From Paratissierella segnis (GTDB lineage Bacteria > Bacillota > Clostridia > Tissierellales > Tissierellaceae): 64,000 nt of DNA. Position numbers and translations under genes: made by a program. A model generated the notes under the pieces. That model was not told the origin of the DNA and ran no database searches. It was given only the letters and a program-made list of their open reading frames with translations. This document shows, one piece after another, positions 25,341 to 34,628 of this stretch (its first letter is position 1; every line of letters starts with the position of its first letter). Location: assembly GCF_014385195.1 (NCBI RefSeq), contig NZ_JACRTG010000003.1, positions 59,553-123,552 of the forward strand, given 5' to 3'.

Positions 25341-26609
25341 CTATTCATTTGATGATATTTCAACTTCCAAACCTTTATTCGAAAGAAACTGAAAAAATGT
25401 TCTTTGTATATCGGTTTCTCTAAATGGCGAAGTAAAAGAGATTACCAATCTATCTTCAAAAGAGCAAAGGGTTATCTTTGGACTTCTGGCGCTTACAGAG
25501 ACACTAAATGACCTTATATATCTTTTAATTTCTTGGGGGACATCTATCCTGCCGATATTGGAAATTGAAGTTGTAACTTTATGATCATTTATTTTATCGG
25601 CAAATTTCAATACTATATCTTTCAGCGGCAATGGTATTATCCTTGCAAAGGAATTATTTTCTAGCGACATAAACTTCACCAGCTTTAGGTCAATTTCCTC
25701 TTTAGTCAAATTTTCTCTAAAGATATTGTTCACATTTTTAATGATATCTTCAAGCTTCGGGCTATTTTTTTCGAAGTTATAGCTAACATTCATTGTGCTA
25801 AAAAAGTTTCTTGCCGTTTCCGAATCGTAATATTGCCTTAGATTTATAGGAACTGACAATATAATTGGGTAATTTTGTTTGTCAGCCGGCATATCTTTAT
25901 AAATTGAATATAGAAACAATGAAGTTAGAAATATTGTCAATGTAGTATTGTATTCATGAGATATTTTCAACACTTCATTTACCGACAAGGAACCTTCTAT
26001 AAGTTTCATTCGATTTTCATCAAGTCTTGTGCCTTTTATTCGGTAGGCATTTATACGTTTATCTCTTTTTTTAAGCCCTCTTTTATTTTGCCTATGATAA
26101 TTTTTCCAGAAGCTGTCATCCATCTTTTGACTAATAGATGCCTTATAATTGAGTTTTGGGATATTTCCATTGAAAGTATCCTTTTGCCTAAGAATTAAAT
26201 AATGAAAGATAAGGGTTTCAATAAACCACACTGCACCTGCTCCGTCGCTTAGCGCGTGAAATATTTCAAGATTTATTCTTTTATTATAATAGGATACTCT
26301 GAATAATAAAGTCCTTTTATCTTTTATATATATGGGTGAACATAAGGGGGTATTTTCCGCATCCACTGTTGGTGACAAATTGCTTATTTCAAAATAATAC
26401 CAAAAGACTCCACGCCTTAATACAGACTTATATAAAGGAAAGGTTTCTAAAGTCAAATCCAAAGCTTCTTGCAATATACATGGGTCGACATTCTCATAAA
26501 GTTCGCAAGTGATACGATATACCTTAGTGTCTTTATTATTAGCAGTTGACGGAAAGATTTTGGAAGCATTGTCCAGTTCTCTCCATTCAATTTTCTTATA
26601 GGATTTCAT
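25341..26609 (-). CDS. Condensation-domain-like (alcohol acetyltransferase family) acyltransferase
   Basis: The 422-residue soluble protein has the HxxxDG motif H118-ALSD122-G of the chloramphenicol-acetyltransferase/condensation superfamily, in EIFHALSDGAGAVWF. The second half includes PIILSVPINLRQYY, which matches the latch region of related acyltransferases. A role in O-acylation of a lipid, alcohol or cell-surface compound is inferred from family. It overlaps the hydrolase gene by 14 bp, so the two are co-translated. Confidence 0.82.
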   Translation of the reverse strand: MKSYKKIEWRELDNASKIFPSTANNKDTKVYRITCELYENVDPCILQEALDLTLETFPLYKSVLRRGVFWYYFEISNLSPTVDAENTPLCSPIYIKDKRTLLFRVSYYNKRINLEIFHALSDGAGAVWFIETLIFHYLILRQKDTFNGNIPKLNYKASISQKMDDSFWKNYHRQNKRGLKKRDKRINAYRIKGTRLDENRMKLIEGSLSVNEVLKISHEYNTTLTIFLTSLFLYSIYKDMPADKQNYPIILSVPINLRQYYDSETARNFFSTMNVSYNFEKNSPKLEDIIKNVNNIFRENLTKEEIDLKLVKFMSLENNSFARIIPLPLKDIVLKFADKINDHKVTTSISNIGRIDVPQEIKRYIRSFSVSVSARSPKITLCSFEDRLVISFTSPFRETDIQRTFFQFLSNKGLEVEISSNE

Positions 26610-27543
26610 AGTCTTTCCTCATTTCATTGTTGTTATCATTTAAAAATACGTTTATCAATTCATAACATTTTGCTATATCATCTTTGTTTAACGGGTTGGA
26701 AAAGAAGCCATGTAAGGTGTCCTTTAGACGATGCATACTTACATCATTTCCAAACTGTCTCAATTTTACTCCATAGGCCTCGCCTTCATCTCTTAGCGGA
26801 TCAAATTCAGCGGTTATGATTAGAGTTTTAGGCTGATTTGAAAGGTCTTTTGCCAATATTGGCGCAACATATGGGTTTATTCTATCTTCTTCATTTGGCA
26901 CATAGAGATCCATATAGTCCTGTATCCTTTTAGAGGTCATTATATAATCATATCCATTCTCTTGAACTGAAGGATAAGGAGAGTTTTCGCTATGGTCATA
27001 ATTTGTAGCAGGGTATATTAGTATCTGCTTATGTGGCAAAAATTCACCGCGATCTCTTGCCATTAGGGATACCACTGCAGCAAGATTAGCTCCTGCGCTA
27101 TCTCCTATTAATGTTATATCACAATTGTTACAGTTTAATATATCCTGATTTAAAAAGATTTCACGAGTTACATAATAGCAGTCCTCAGCACCGGCAGGAA
27201 ACGGATTTTCCGGAGCTAATCTATAATCAACGGAGATAACCATGTGATTGGTTTCATTAGCCATATTTGCACATATATTTGTATATGAATCTATATTTCC
27301 GGTAACCCATCCTCCGCCATGGAAAAATATAAGCACTTTTGAATGAATGCTCTCTTTAGGGATAAAAGCACGAAGTGGAATTTCCCTATTCCCTATTATT
27401 ATCTTGTGATCTAAAGTTTTGTAGACCGGTTCAGAAGGTGGATTTATTATTTCTAATAACCTTCGATATGCCTTATAATTTTTCTTTAAATTAACATGGG
27501 GTATTGAGAGTATTTGCAGTACCTTTTTTCTAAGATTATTCAT
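26596..27543 (-). CDS. Alpha/beta hydrolase of the hormone-sensitive-lipase type
   Basis: The 315-residue enzyme has the oxyanion-hole HGGG (75-78) and the nucleophile elbow GDSAG (Ser149). The acid lies in TAEFDPLRDEGEAY and the catalytic histidine in LHGFF. These four features define the HSL family of esterases. There is no signal peptide. It is the first gene of the operon with the acyltransferase and zinc-ribbon protein, so an esterase and an ester-forming enzyme are made together. Confidence 0.92.
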   Translation of the reverse strand: MNNLRKKVLQILSIPHVNLKKNYKAYRRLLEIINPPSEPVYKTLDHKIIIGNREIPLRAFIPKESIHSKVLIFFHGGGWVTGNIDSYTNICANMANETNHMVISVDYRLAPENPFPAGAEDCYYVTREIFLNQDILNCNNCDITLIGDSAGANLAAVVSLMARDRGEFLPHKQILIYPATNYDHSENSPYPSVQENGYDYIMTSKRIQDYMDLYVPNEEDRINPYVAPILAKDLSNQPKTLIITAEFDPLRDEGEAYGVKLRQFGNDVSMHRLKDTLHGFFSNPLNKDDIAKCYELINVFLNDNNNEMRKDYEIL

Positions 27544-27790
27544 ACATATCCCACCTTCTTATTCATTATTTTCCACTATTATATACGATATTACCCATTA
27601 TAAACAGCTAAATCATAGTTAATTTATAATATTATATATCAAAGTCAAAATAATGCATATACCAAATCTATACTTTGAGTATAAAGGGAATATTTGGAGA
27701 ATTCTGCGTTATTTTGTTTAAAGCCATATTAACAAGGTATACTATTAATAGAATAAGTTGTTTTTATATAAAGGCGTTGAGGGGCTTCAA

Positions 27791-29392
27791 ATGGAAAAGA
27801 AAGCGATGAATTTAAAAAATACAAATAGATTTTTAGCATATTTGTCGTTTATATTATCTACTCTTATTGCTATATTTGTTTATTTTGTTGGTGGAACAAG
27901 CAAAGTTTATGCAAATCTAATGTATATTCCAATTGCATTGATTTCGTCGACTAATGGGATAAAGCTCGGTGTTTTACATGCAATTTTAAGCGCCATAATG
28001 GTAGGTCCATTTATGCCACTTGATTCAAATTTGGGGTTAATGCAGGAACCTATAAATTGGATACTAAGATTAATTATTTATCTATCAATTGCATTTATCA
28101 TAGGATATTTTTCTGAATATAATAAAAAAAGCAGAGATTATGCCACTAATCTACTGACCCATGATATGCTTACGGGATTTAGAAATATTGAATCCTTAAA
28201 AAATGAAGAAAACCATGATGGATATGAAAAAACTGTTATTGCACTCTCGGTCAATGAATATGAAGAGATTTTGGGATTCTTTGGATATGGCTTTACCAAT
28301 AGAACAATTAAGACATTTTCCGAGAAAATAAAAGAAGAGTTAAGCGAATATGAAAATGTAGAATTCTATAGATACGACGGAATGGACTTTATTTTAATAA
28401 TTACCCATGATAGTAAAAGTTCAAATATTGATGAAATAATTGACATTTTAAAAGGCTTTAGCAGATCTACACTAAACATTGTAAATATACCTATATACAT
28501 AGAAATGACTATGGGAATTACCAAAATAGATAAAGATACTGCAAAAATTGAAGGCTTAAGGCAAGCGATGATTTCTCTAAGATATGCAATAGCAAATAAT
28601 ATGAGCTTGGGGATTTATGACAGCAGCATTGACACTCATTACAAAAATATAATTAGTATTGCAAGTAACTTTGGATATGCTTTATCAAATGGCAATATAA
28701 AAGTGGTCTATCAAAATATATACGATCCTAAAACAGGGAAAATACATGGCGTTGAATTATTGGCACGTTGGGTAACAGACAATCATAATCAAATCTCTCC
28801 AAATGATTTTATTCCGGTAATTGAAAAAACAGAGCTTATCGGCGAACTTACTAAATTCATGATAGATACTGCTATTGACATGGCTATTGATTCTGATAGT
28901 GAAGATACTATATTATCAATAAATTTCTCTCCTAAGGATTTCAAAAAAGAGACAATTGATTACTTAATATACAATATCAAAGATAAAAATATAAATCCCA
29001 GAAAGCTTCAAATTGAAATAACTGAAGAAATTTTGCTGAGAGGCAGTGAAGCTTTTTGTTATCTGGAACTATTTAGAAAATATGGCATATTAATAGCGAT
29101 TGATGACTTTGGGACAGGCTATTCTTCATATCAATCCCTAGCTGAACTACCTATAGATGTAATCAAAATTGACAAGTCAATGATCCAAAAAGTCAGCAGC
29201 AATACGATTTCCAAAAGCTTGGTAAAGAGCATAGTGGACTTCTGTCAGGCAAATGATATTATTACTGTAGCTGAAGGGGTCGAAACCAAGGAAATGTTAG
29301 ATACCTGTAATGAAATAGGGATTGACTATCTGCAAGGCTACTATTTTCATAAACCTGAAATTATTTATAAGAATGAAAAGGCTTCTTCATAG
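27791..29392 (+). CDS. Membrane-bound GGDEF-EAL protein with degenerate GGDEF domain
   Basis: I start at ATG 27791, with GAGGGG 6 bases upstream; 533 residues. Three N-terminal helices (about 15-115) form a sensor or anchor. The GGDEF-like domain has YDGMDF in place of the GGDEF motif, so cyclase activity is unlikely. The EAL domain from about 290 has ELLAR (Glu322), INFSPKDF, EITEEIL, DDFGTGYSS and AEGVE with LQGYYFHKP. These are the metal and catalytic residues of c-di-GMP phosphodiesterases. The protein is best read as a c-di-GMP-degrading enzyme, possibly with GTP sensing by the inactive domain. Confidence 0.92.
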   Translation: MEKKAMNLKNTNRFLAYLSFILSTLIAIFVYFVGGTSKVYANLMYIPIALISSTNGIKLGVLHAILSAIMVGPFMPLDSNLGLMQEPINWILRLIIYLSIAFIIGYFSEYNKKSRDYATNLLTHDMLTGFRNIESLKNEENHDGYEKTVIALSVNEYEEILGFFGYGFTNRTIKTFSEKIKEELSEYENVEFYRYDGMDFILIITHDSKSSNIDEIIDILKGFSRSTLNIVNIPIYIEMTMGITKIDKDTAKIEGLRQAMISLRYAIANNMSLGIYDSSIDTHYKNIISIASNFGYALSNGNIKVVYQNIYDPKTGKIHGVELLARWVTDNHNQISPNDFIPVIEKTELIGELTKFMIDTAIDMAIDSDSEDTILSINFSPKDFKKETIDYLIYNIKDKNINPRKLQIEITEEILLRGSEAFCYLELFRKYGILIAIDDFGTGYSSYQSLAELPIDVIKIDKSMIQKVSSNTISKSLVKSIVDFCQANDIITVAEGVETKEMLDTCNEIGIDYLQGYYFHKPEIIYKNEKASS

Positions 29393-29481
29393 AAGTCATT
29401 TTTAAATTAAATCGTGATCTTTGATAGAAGTCTTTTTTATTGGTTATTTATTTCCCGACAGTCCCATTTTTTGAATATTTA

Positions 29482-29529
29482 TTGACAATATTGACATCCT
29501 AGTGTACTATATAATTAATACACTAGGAT
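29482..29529 (+). promoter_or_regulatory. Second copy of the gntR promoter and operator, now ahead of a TraX-like gene
   Basis: TTGACA (29482-29487) and TACTAT (29505-29510) are 17 bp apart. The same palindrome as at 161-196 occurs here (ATCCTAGTGTA at 29496-29506, TACACTAGGAT at 29519-29529). The sequence match to 146-230 is nearly complete and continues into the gntR coding start. The GntR protein encoded at 208-570 should bind both. Confidence 0.88.
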
Positions 29530-29541
29530 AGGGGTAAAAGT

Positions 29542-29616
29542 ATGCGCTTTGATAGTAATTTATCCATATATATTCAGATTATGGATTTAATAAAAAGACA
29601 AATTATAACAGGATAG
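29542..29616 (+). pseudogene. 24-codon remnant of a gntR (ytrA-type) gene
   Basis: ATG 29542 opens a frame, MRFDSNLSIYIQIMDLI with KRQIITG, then TAG at 29614-29616. It matches the first 24 codons of the gntR gene at 208 with few changes; the GDL of the original is replaced by the stop. It may be translated as a leader peptide, or be only a scar of the duplication. The DNA match runs on for about 25 bases to the TraX start. Confidence 0.85.
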
Positions 29617-29634
29617 CTAAAGGAGGGGTTACAA

Positions 29635-30498
29635 TTGACCTTAGAAAGCAATAAAAAAGAGCTTAAAGGATTGACAGGATTTGATATCAAGATGTTAGCT
29701 CTTATTTTCATGTTATTAGATCACATTCACTATTTTTTTGAATTTACAGGCAAGATTCCAGTTGCATTTTCATGGATTGGCAGAATGGCAGGAGATTTAT
29801 TTCTGTTTACTATGATAGAAGGCTATACTCATACTTCCAGTAAGAAAAAATATTTTTTAAGGATCTATATCATGTCTGTATTTATGGGGATTATAAAAAG
29901 TTTAATGACAATTTTCCCAGCACTTCAAAGAGGAGACGGATTTTATGCTGAAAATGGAATATTTTCTACTTTCGTTATTTTAATTATAATATTTAAAGGA
30001 ATAGATTATATTAGGGAGAAAAAAATATTTAAAGGGGTTGGTCTAGTACTATCTCCATTTATAGTAAGCTATGCTATAGTTTTTATTTTTCAGCTTTTAA
30101 TCTTTCCCAATTTACCAATGGATACTGCCGGACATATTTATATGATATTATCCAGTTTTATTCCGTCGCCTTTTATGGTTGAAGGGGGGATATATATAAT
30201 TTTAACCGGCATTATATTATATATATTCCGTGAAAACAGAAAACTGCAACTTATATCTTATGGAATATTTATATTGGCTTGGATGATTGGTATTCCTTTA
30301 GCCTATATCAGACCTATCAGCTTAAAACTTATGTTTACAGATTATTATGAGTGGATGGCTGTATTTGCCGTAATCTTTATGTTTATGTATAATGGTGAAA
30401 AGGGTAAATCTATGAAGAAATTATTTTATATATTTTACCCAGCTCATATTTATATATTATACGGATTATCCATTTTACTTTACAACTTGAAACATTGA
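29635..30498 (+). CDS. TraX family membrane protein
   Basis: The 287-residue protein has eight or so membrane helices and the TraX signature GFDIKMLALIFMLLDHIHYF near residues 14-33 followed by WIGRMAGDLFLFTMIEGYTHT. TraX acetylates F-pilin in plasmids; chromosomal Firmicute homologues are thought to acylate other surface molecules. The TTG start at 29635 and the AAGGAGGGG site align with internal gntR sequence (KEGDKL region at 283-303), so both translation signals come from the captured fragment. Confidence 0.88.
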   Translation: MTLESNKKELKGLTGFDIKMLALIFMLLDHIHYFFEFTGKIPVAFSWIGRMAGDLFLFTMIEGYTHTSSKKKYFLRIYIMSVFMGIIKSLMTIFPALQRGDGFYAENGIFSTFVILIIIFKGIDYIREKKIFKGVGLVLSPFIVSYAIVFIFQLLIFPNLPMDTAGHIYMILSSFIPSPFMVEGGIYIILTGIILYIFRENRKLQLISYGIFILAWMIGIPLAYIRPISLKLMFTDYYEWMAVFAVIFMFMYNGEKGKSMKKLFYIFYPAHIYILYGLSILLYNLKH

Positions 30499-30531
30499 TT
30501 AGGAGAAAAATAAATATGAAAGGAAGATTTT

Positions 30532-31842
30532 ATGAACAAAGAACAGAAATTTGCTGAAAAATTAATAGACTTTATTGATGCAAGTCACAGTTCGTTTCAT
30601 GCAACAAAAAACGTAGAAGAAATACTTATTAAAGAAGGATTTGAAAAGATTGAATTAAAGGATAAGTGGAAATTAAAAAAAGAGGGCAGGTATTATGTTA
30701 CTAAGAACAGTTCTGCAATAATAGGATTTATAATAGGCAAAGGAGAAATAGAAGATGATGGGTTTAGGATTGTAGGTGCTCATACGGATTCGCCGACTTT
30801 TAGAATTAAACCTGATCCGGAGATAACTGTGGCAGGGAAATATTTGAAATTGAACACAGAGGTTTATGGCGGACCCATATTGAGCACTTGGTTTGACAGA
30901 CCCTTATCTATGGCGGGCAGAGTAAGCGTAAAGACCCAAAATCCGTTAAAGCCTAAAGAAGTACTTATTGACATGGAAAAACCAATAATGATTATACCTA
31001 ATCTAGCCATACACATGAACAGAAAAGTAAACGAGGGCATAAAGATAAATCCTCAAATAGATACTTTACCATTACTATCGACAATAAATGACAAATTTGA
31101 AAAAGAAAATTTCATAATGGAATTAATCGCTGAAAACATTGGTATAAAAACAGAGGATATTCTGGATTTTGAATTATATTTATACAGTGTGGAGAAGGGA
31201 GCCTTAATAGGATTAAATGAAGAGTTCATTTCCATCGGAAGATTAGACGATTTAGCTATGGCTCACGCAGGCTTATATGGGCTTGTAGACAGTAAAATAG
31301 GCAATGCTACAAACATATTAGTTTGCTTTGACAATGAAGAAGTGGGTAGTACGACAAAGCAAGGTGCTGCCAGTCCGATGCTTAGAAGCATCCTTGAGAG
31401 AATTGCAATAGCCATGGGAAAAGACAAGGAAGGTTATTATAGAGGATTATCCAATTCATTTTTAATATCTTCAGATATGGCGCATTCAATTCATCCAAAT
31501 TACATGGGAAAGCAAGATTTAACTAATAGACCGGTAATAAACGGAGGACCTGTAATAAAAATAGCCGCCAGTCAATCTTATACATCCGACAGTTCATCGT
31601 CAGCTGTTTATGAAGGCATATGTAAATCCATAAATGTTCCTGTACAAAAATTTGTTAATAGATCTGATGAAAGAGGAGGCTCGACTATAGGACCTATATC
31701 TTCAACTCAATTGGATGTCCCATCAGTAGATATAGGCAATCCAATACTTGGTATGCATTCCGTAAGAGAATTAGGTGGAGTTTTTGATCACTATTATGCA
31801 TATAAGTCCTTCCGAGAATTTTATAGCATTATAGAAATATAA
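30532..31842 (+). CDS. M18 family aminopeptidase
   Basis: The 436-residue dinuclear-zinc peptidase has the metal motifs in order: GAHTDSPTF, RLDDLAMAHAG, DNEEVGSTT and SSDMAHSIHPNY, plus a C-terminal GGVFDHYYAYKSF. Length and order match bacterial M18 (aspartyl-type) aminopeptidases such as ApeB, which remove N-terminal residues from peptides in the cytoplasm. It follows traX after 33 bp with its own AGGAAG site. Confidence 0.95.
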   Translation: MNKEQKFAEKLIDFIDASHSSFHATKNVEEILIKEGFEKIELKDKWKLKKEGRYYVTKNSSAIIGFIIGKGEIEDDGFRIVGAHTDSPTFRIKPDPEITVAGKYLKLNTEVYGGPILSTWFDRPLSMAGRVSVKTQNPLKPKEVLIDMEKPIMIIPNLAIHMNRKVNEGIKINPQIDTLPLLSTINDKFEKENFIMELIAENIGIKTEDILDFELYLYSVEKGALIGLNEEFISIGRLDDLAMAHAGLYGLVDSKIGNATNILVCFDNEEVGSTTKQGAASPMLRSILERIAIAMGKDKEGYYRGLSNSFLISSDMAHSIHPNYMGKQDLTNRPVINGGPVIKIAASQSYTSDSSSSAVYEGICKSINVPVQKFVNRSDERGGSTIGPISSTQLDVPSVDIGNPILGMHSVRELGGVFDHYYAYKSFREFYSIIEI

Positions 31843-31923
31843 GGTTCTCGGGGTTATTTCCGATTGTTTTAAGGCAGTAAAATCAGCTGCTTGTGATTAA
31901 GACTGTAAAAGGGGAATTTATAA

Positions 31924-32610
31924 ATGGAAAATATATTGTTAGTTGAAGACGATTTGAACTTAATAGATGGTTTAGAGTATTCTCTTAATAAAAATGGATT
32001 TAGCGTTGATATTGCAAGGACTGTAAGAGAAGCTTTTTCCTTTTGTGCAGATAGAAAGTATGACTTGCTGATTTTGGATTTAACATTACCGGATGGAATG
32101 GGTTTTGAAATCTGTAAGAGGGTGCGATTGACTTCAACTGTACCGATTATTTTTTTGACGGCTTCCGACGAAGAAGTAAATGTAGTTATGGGCTTGGATA
32201 TTGGGGGAGACGATTACATTACCAAGCCCTTTAAATTGAACGAGCTTATTGCTAGAATAAAGGCATTGCTCCGCAGATCAAACGCTTTTCAAAAGGAAAC
32301 TTCTGCAGTATCTTCAAATGGTATTACTATTGAATTTATGAACAATCGAGCCTTAAAAAATGGACAGGCATTGGAACTAACTGTAAGTGAATTTAAATTA
32401 CTTAGCTTGTTGATGCAAAATCCAAATATCACTTTAACACGGACAGGTATATTGGATAAATTGTGGGATGGGGACGGAGACTTCATAGATGACAATACTC
32501 TTTCCGTATATGTAAGGAGGTTGAGACGTAAAATAGAAGATAATCCGGACCACCCTCAAATACTTCTTACAGTACGCGGTATCGGCTACAAATGGAATGT
32601 AGTAAAATAA
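31924..32610 (+). CDS. OmpR-family response regulator
   Basis: The 228-residue protein has a receiver domain (acidic VEDD, phospho-acceptor Asp52 in LILDLTLPDG, Lys101 in DYITKPF) and a winged-helix output domain from about 130 (ELTVSEFKLLSLLMQNP, NTLSVYVRRLRRKIEDNP). It is followed after 18 bp by a histidine kinase and then by an ABC transporter. This is the usual order of peptide-sensing, peptide-export systems. Confidence 0.96.
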   Translation: MENILLVEDDLNLIDGLEYSLNKNGFSVDIARTVREAFSFCADRKYDLLILDLTLPDGMGFEICKRVRLTSTVPIIFLTASDEEVNVVMGLDIGGDDYITKPFKLNELIARIKALLRRSNAFQKETSAVSSNGITIEFMNNRALKNGQALELTVSEFKLLSLLMQNPNITLTRTGILDKLWDGDGDFIDDNTLSVYVRRLRRKIEDNPDHPQILLTVRGIGYKWNVVK

Positions 32611-32628
32611 TAAGGGGCTGCTAATATT

Positions 32629-33879
32629 ATGAAAATACTTACTAATAAAGATATTAGAAGATTGTTTTTGGGAATTTCAGCTGTTATAATATTATTTTTG
32701 GTAATTTGCCTAATTTTTTCTCAAGGGATTGTAAAAGATTTTAAAGTGAGGATGCTGGGTCATGATTATGGGGTAGCAGGATATTTATTGGAGCATGGGA
32801 CAAGCCCTTCTGATGTTTCTGCTGCATTTAAAACTGGGAAGACGGAAGGAGAAATCTCTGCTGGAAAAAATCTCTTGGTATCACTAGGGTATGAAACGGA
32901 TATTAACGATAAATTCCTGCCTGATATGGATAAGCTTATTTTTAAATATCGTTTAATTACTATATTAGGCTCAATTATATTTGGAATGTCAATCATTACA
33001 GCATTTTTTATATATTTTAAAAGACAGCAAAATATGATTGAAAAAGCTGGTTTTGCCATCAATACCTTTATGAGGGGAGATTCAACGGTGCGGATTGATG
33101 ATGATGAAGAAGGAAGTTTGTATGAATTATTTGCATCTATCAATTCAATGGCTACTTCTTTAAATACATATGGCGGGAAAGAGAAGCATATCAAAGAGTT
33201 TTTGAAAGATACCATTGCAGACATTTCCCATCAGTTGAAAACACCTCTTACTGCTTTAAAGATGTACAATGAAATAATACAAGAGGAAAGCGGAAATGAA
33301 GAAACCGTAAAAAAATTTGCATCAAAAACGGAAAGTGCATTAGGACGCATAGAAGTTTTGATTCAAAATCTCTTAAAGGTTACAAGGTTTGATGCAGGAG
33401 CAATACTATTGAATAAAAAAGAAGAAAATATTGAAAGTATCATACAAAAGACTGTTTCAAGCTTTGAAACCAGAGCTCAAATAGAACAGAAAAGTATCGT
33501 GGTAAACGGCTCTTACGATGCTTTTCTTTATTGCGACAAGGACTGGATGATAGAAGCCATAGGAAATATTATTAAAAATGCGCTGGATCATATGGAAGCA
33601 GGGGGGAAAATAGAAATTGAATGGAATGAATCTCCTCTTATTACAAAGATTATTATAAAAGATAATGGTAATGGCATACATCCTGAGGATATTCATCACA
33701 TTTTTAAACGATTTTACAGAAGCAGCTTTTCACAGGACAGGCAGGGGATAGGATTAGGATTATCATTGGTAAAATCAATTGTAGAGGCTCATAACGGTAC
33801 TGTTATTGTAGAGAGTACATTGGGAGAGGGAAGTATTTTTACCCTTGATTTTCTAAAAACTTACAAATCTGTAAGCTGA
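32629..33879 (+). CDS. Sensor histidine kinase
   Basis: The 416-residue protein has two membrane helices (about 12-31 and 108-130) around a sensor loop of about 75 residues, then a HAMP-like stretch. The dimerisation box is DISHQLKTPLTALK with His201. The ATP-binding boxes are NIIKNALDHM (N), DNGNGI (G1) and GIGLGLSLVKSIVEAH (G2), all complete. It is cognate to the regulator 18 bp upstream. The ABC genes downstream suggest a peptide or antibiotic signal. Confidence 0.95.
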   Translation: MKILTNKDIRRLFLGISAVIILFLVICLIFSQGIVKDFKVRMLGHDYGVAGYLLEHGTSPSDVSAAFKTGKTEGEISAGKNLLVSLGYETDINDKFLPDMDKLIFKYRLITILGSIIFGMSIITAFFIYFKRQQNMIEKAGFAINTFMRGDSTVRIDDDEEGSLYELFASINSMATSLNTYGGKEKHIKEFLKDTIADISHQLKTPLTALKMYNEIIQEESGNEETVKKFASKTESALGRIEVLIQNLLKVTRFDAGAILLNKKEENIESIIQKTVSSFETRAQIEQKSIVVNGSYDAFLYCDKDWMIEAIGNIIKNALDHMEAGGKIEIEWNESPLITKIIIKDNGNGIHPEDIHHIFKRFYRSSFSQDRQGIGLGLSLVKSIVEAHNGTVIVESTLGEGSIFTLDFLKTYKSVS

Positions 33880-33944
33880 AATTCATCTAAAAGTAAGCTG
33901 TATATGATATTTTGGTATCAGTAACGATGAAAGGCGGTAAGAAA

Positions 33945-34628
33945 ATGAACATATTAGAAGTAAATAATTTGTATAAGACTTTCGGAAGTGAAGATACCAA
34001 GGTAGAAGCGCTTAAAAATGTATCATTTTCAATTTCTAAAGGTGAATTTGTTGCTGTAGTAGGAGAGTCAGGTTCAGGAAAGAGTACGCTTTTAAATGCA
34101 ATCGGGGCATTGGATACACCAACTTTAGGGAAAGTTTTTATCGACGGTAAGGACATTTTCTCCATGAAAGAAGAACAATTGACTATTTTTCGGCGCAGAA
34201 ATATTGGATTTATTTTTCAAGCATATAATTTAATTCCGGAGCTTAGTGTAGAGCAAAATATTATTTTTCCTTTGCTTTTGGATTATAAAAAACCAAATAA
34301 AGCAAATGTTGAGGAAATTTTAGAAGCACTAAGTTTAAAGGACAGGAGAAATTATTTACCCAGACAGCTTTCCGGAGGACAGCAACAGCGTGTTGCAATC
34401 GGGAGGGCTCTTATTACCAATCCTATCTTAATTTTAGCAGATGAGCCAACTGGAAATCTTGACAGCAAAAACAGTAAGGAAGTTGTCTCATTGTTAAAGG
34501 CTGCTGCTTACAAGCATCAGCAAACGATAATTATGATAACTCACAATCAAAGTATTGCTTCTGTTGCCGACCGTGTACTGGAAATTTCCGATGGTGTGTT
34601 GACGGATTTGGGGGTGCATGGTGAATGA
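33945..34628 (+). CDS. ABC transporter ATPase, MacB/LolD-type
   Basis: I use ATG 33945 (AAGGCGGT upstream) for 227 residues. Walker A is GESGSGKS (40-47), the signature LSGGQQQR and Walker B LILADEPTGNLD; the TGNLD motif marks the MacB/LolD/BceA class. It overlaps the permease gene by 4 bp (ATGA). The pair forms a mechanotransmission-type exporter or detoxifier under control of the upstream two-component system. Confidence 0.95.
   Translation: MNILEVNNLYKTFGSEDTKVEALKNVSFSISKGEFVAVVGESGSGKSTLLNAIGALDTPTLGKVFIDGKDIFSMKEEQLTIFRRRNIGFIFQAYNLIPELSVEQNIIFPLLLDYKKPNKANVEEILEALSLKDRRNYLPRQLSGGQQQRVAIGRALITNPILILADEPTGNLDSKNSKEVVSLLKAAAYKHQQTIIMITHNQSIASVADRVLEISDGVLTDLGVHGE

Noticed and set aside
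32766..33224. 152-codon antisense frame within the histidine kinase
   Set aside because: Antisense shadow; low-complexity serine-rich translation and no ribosome site.
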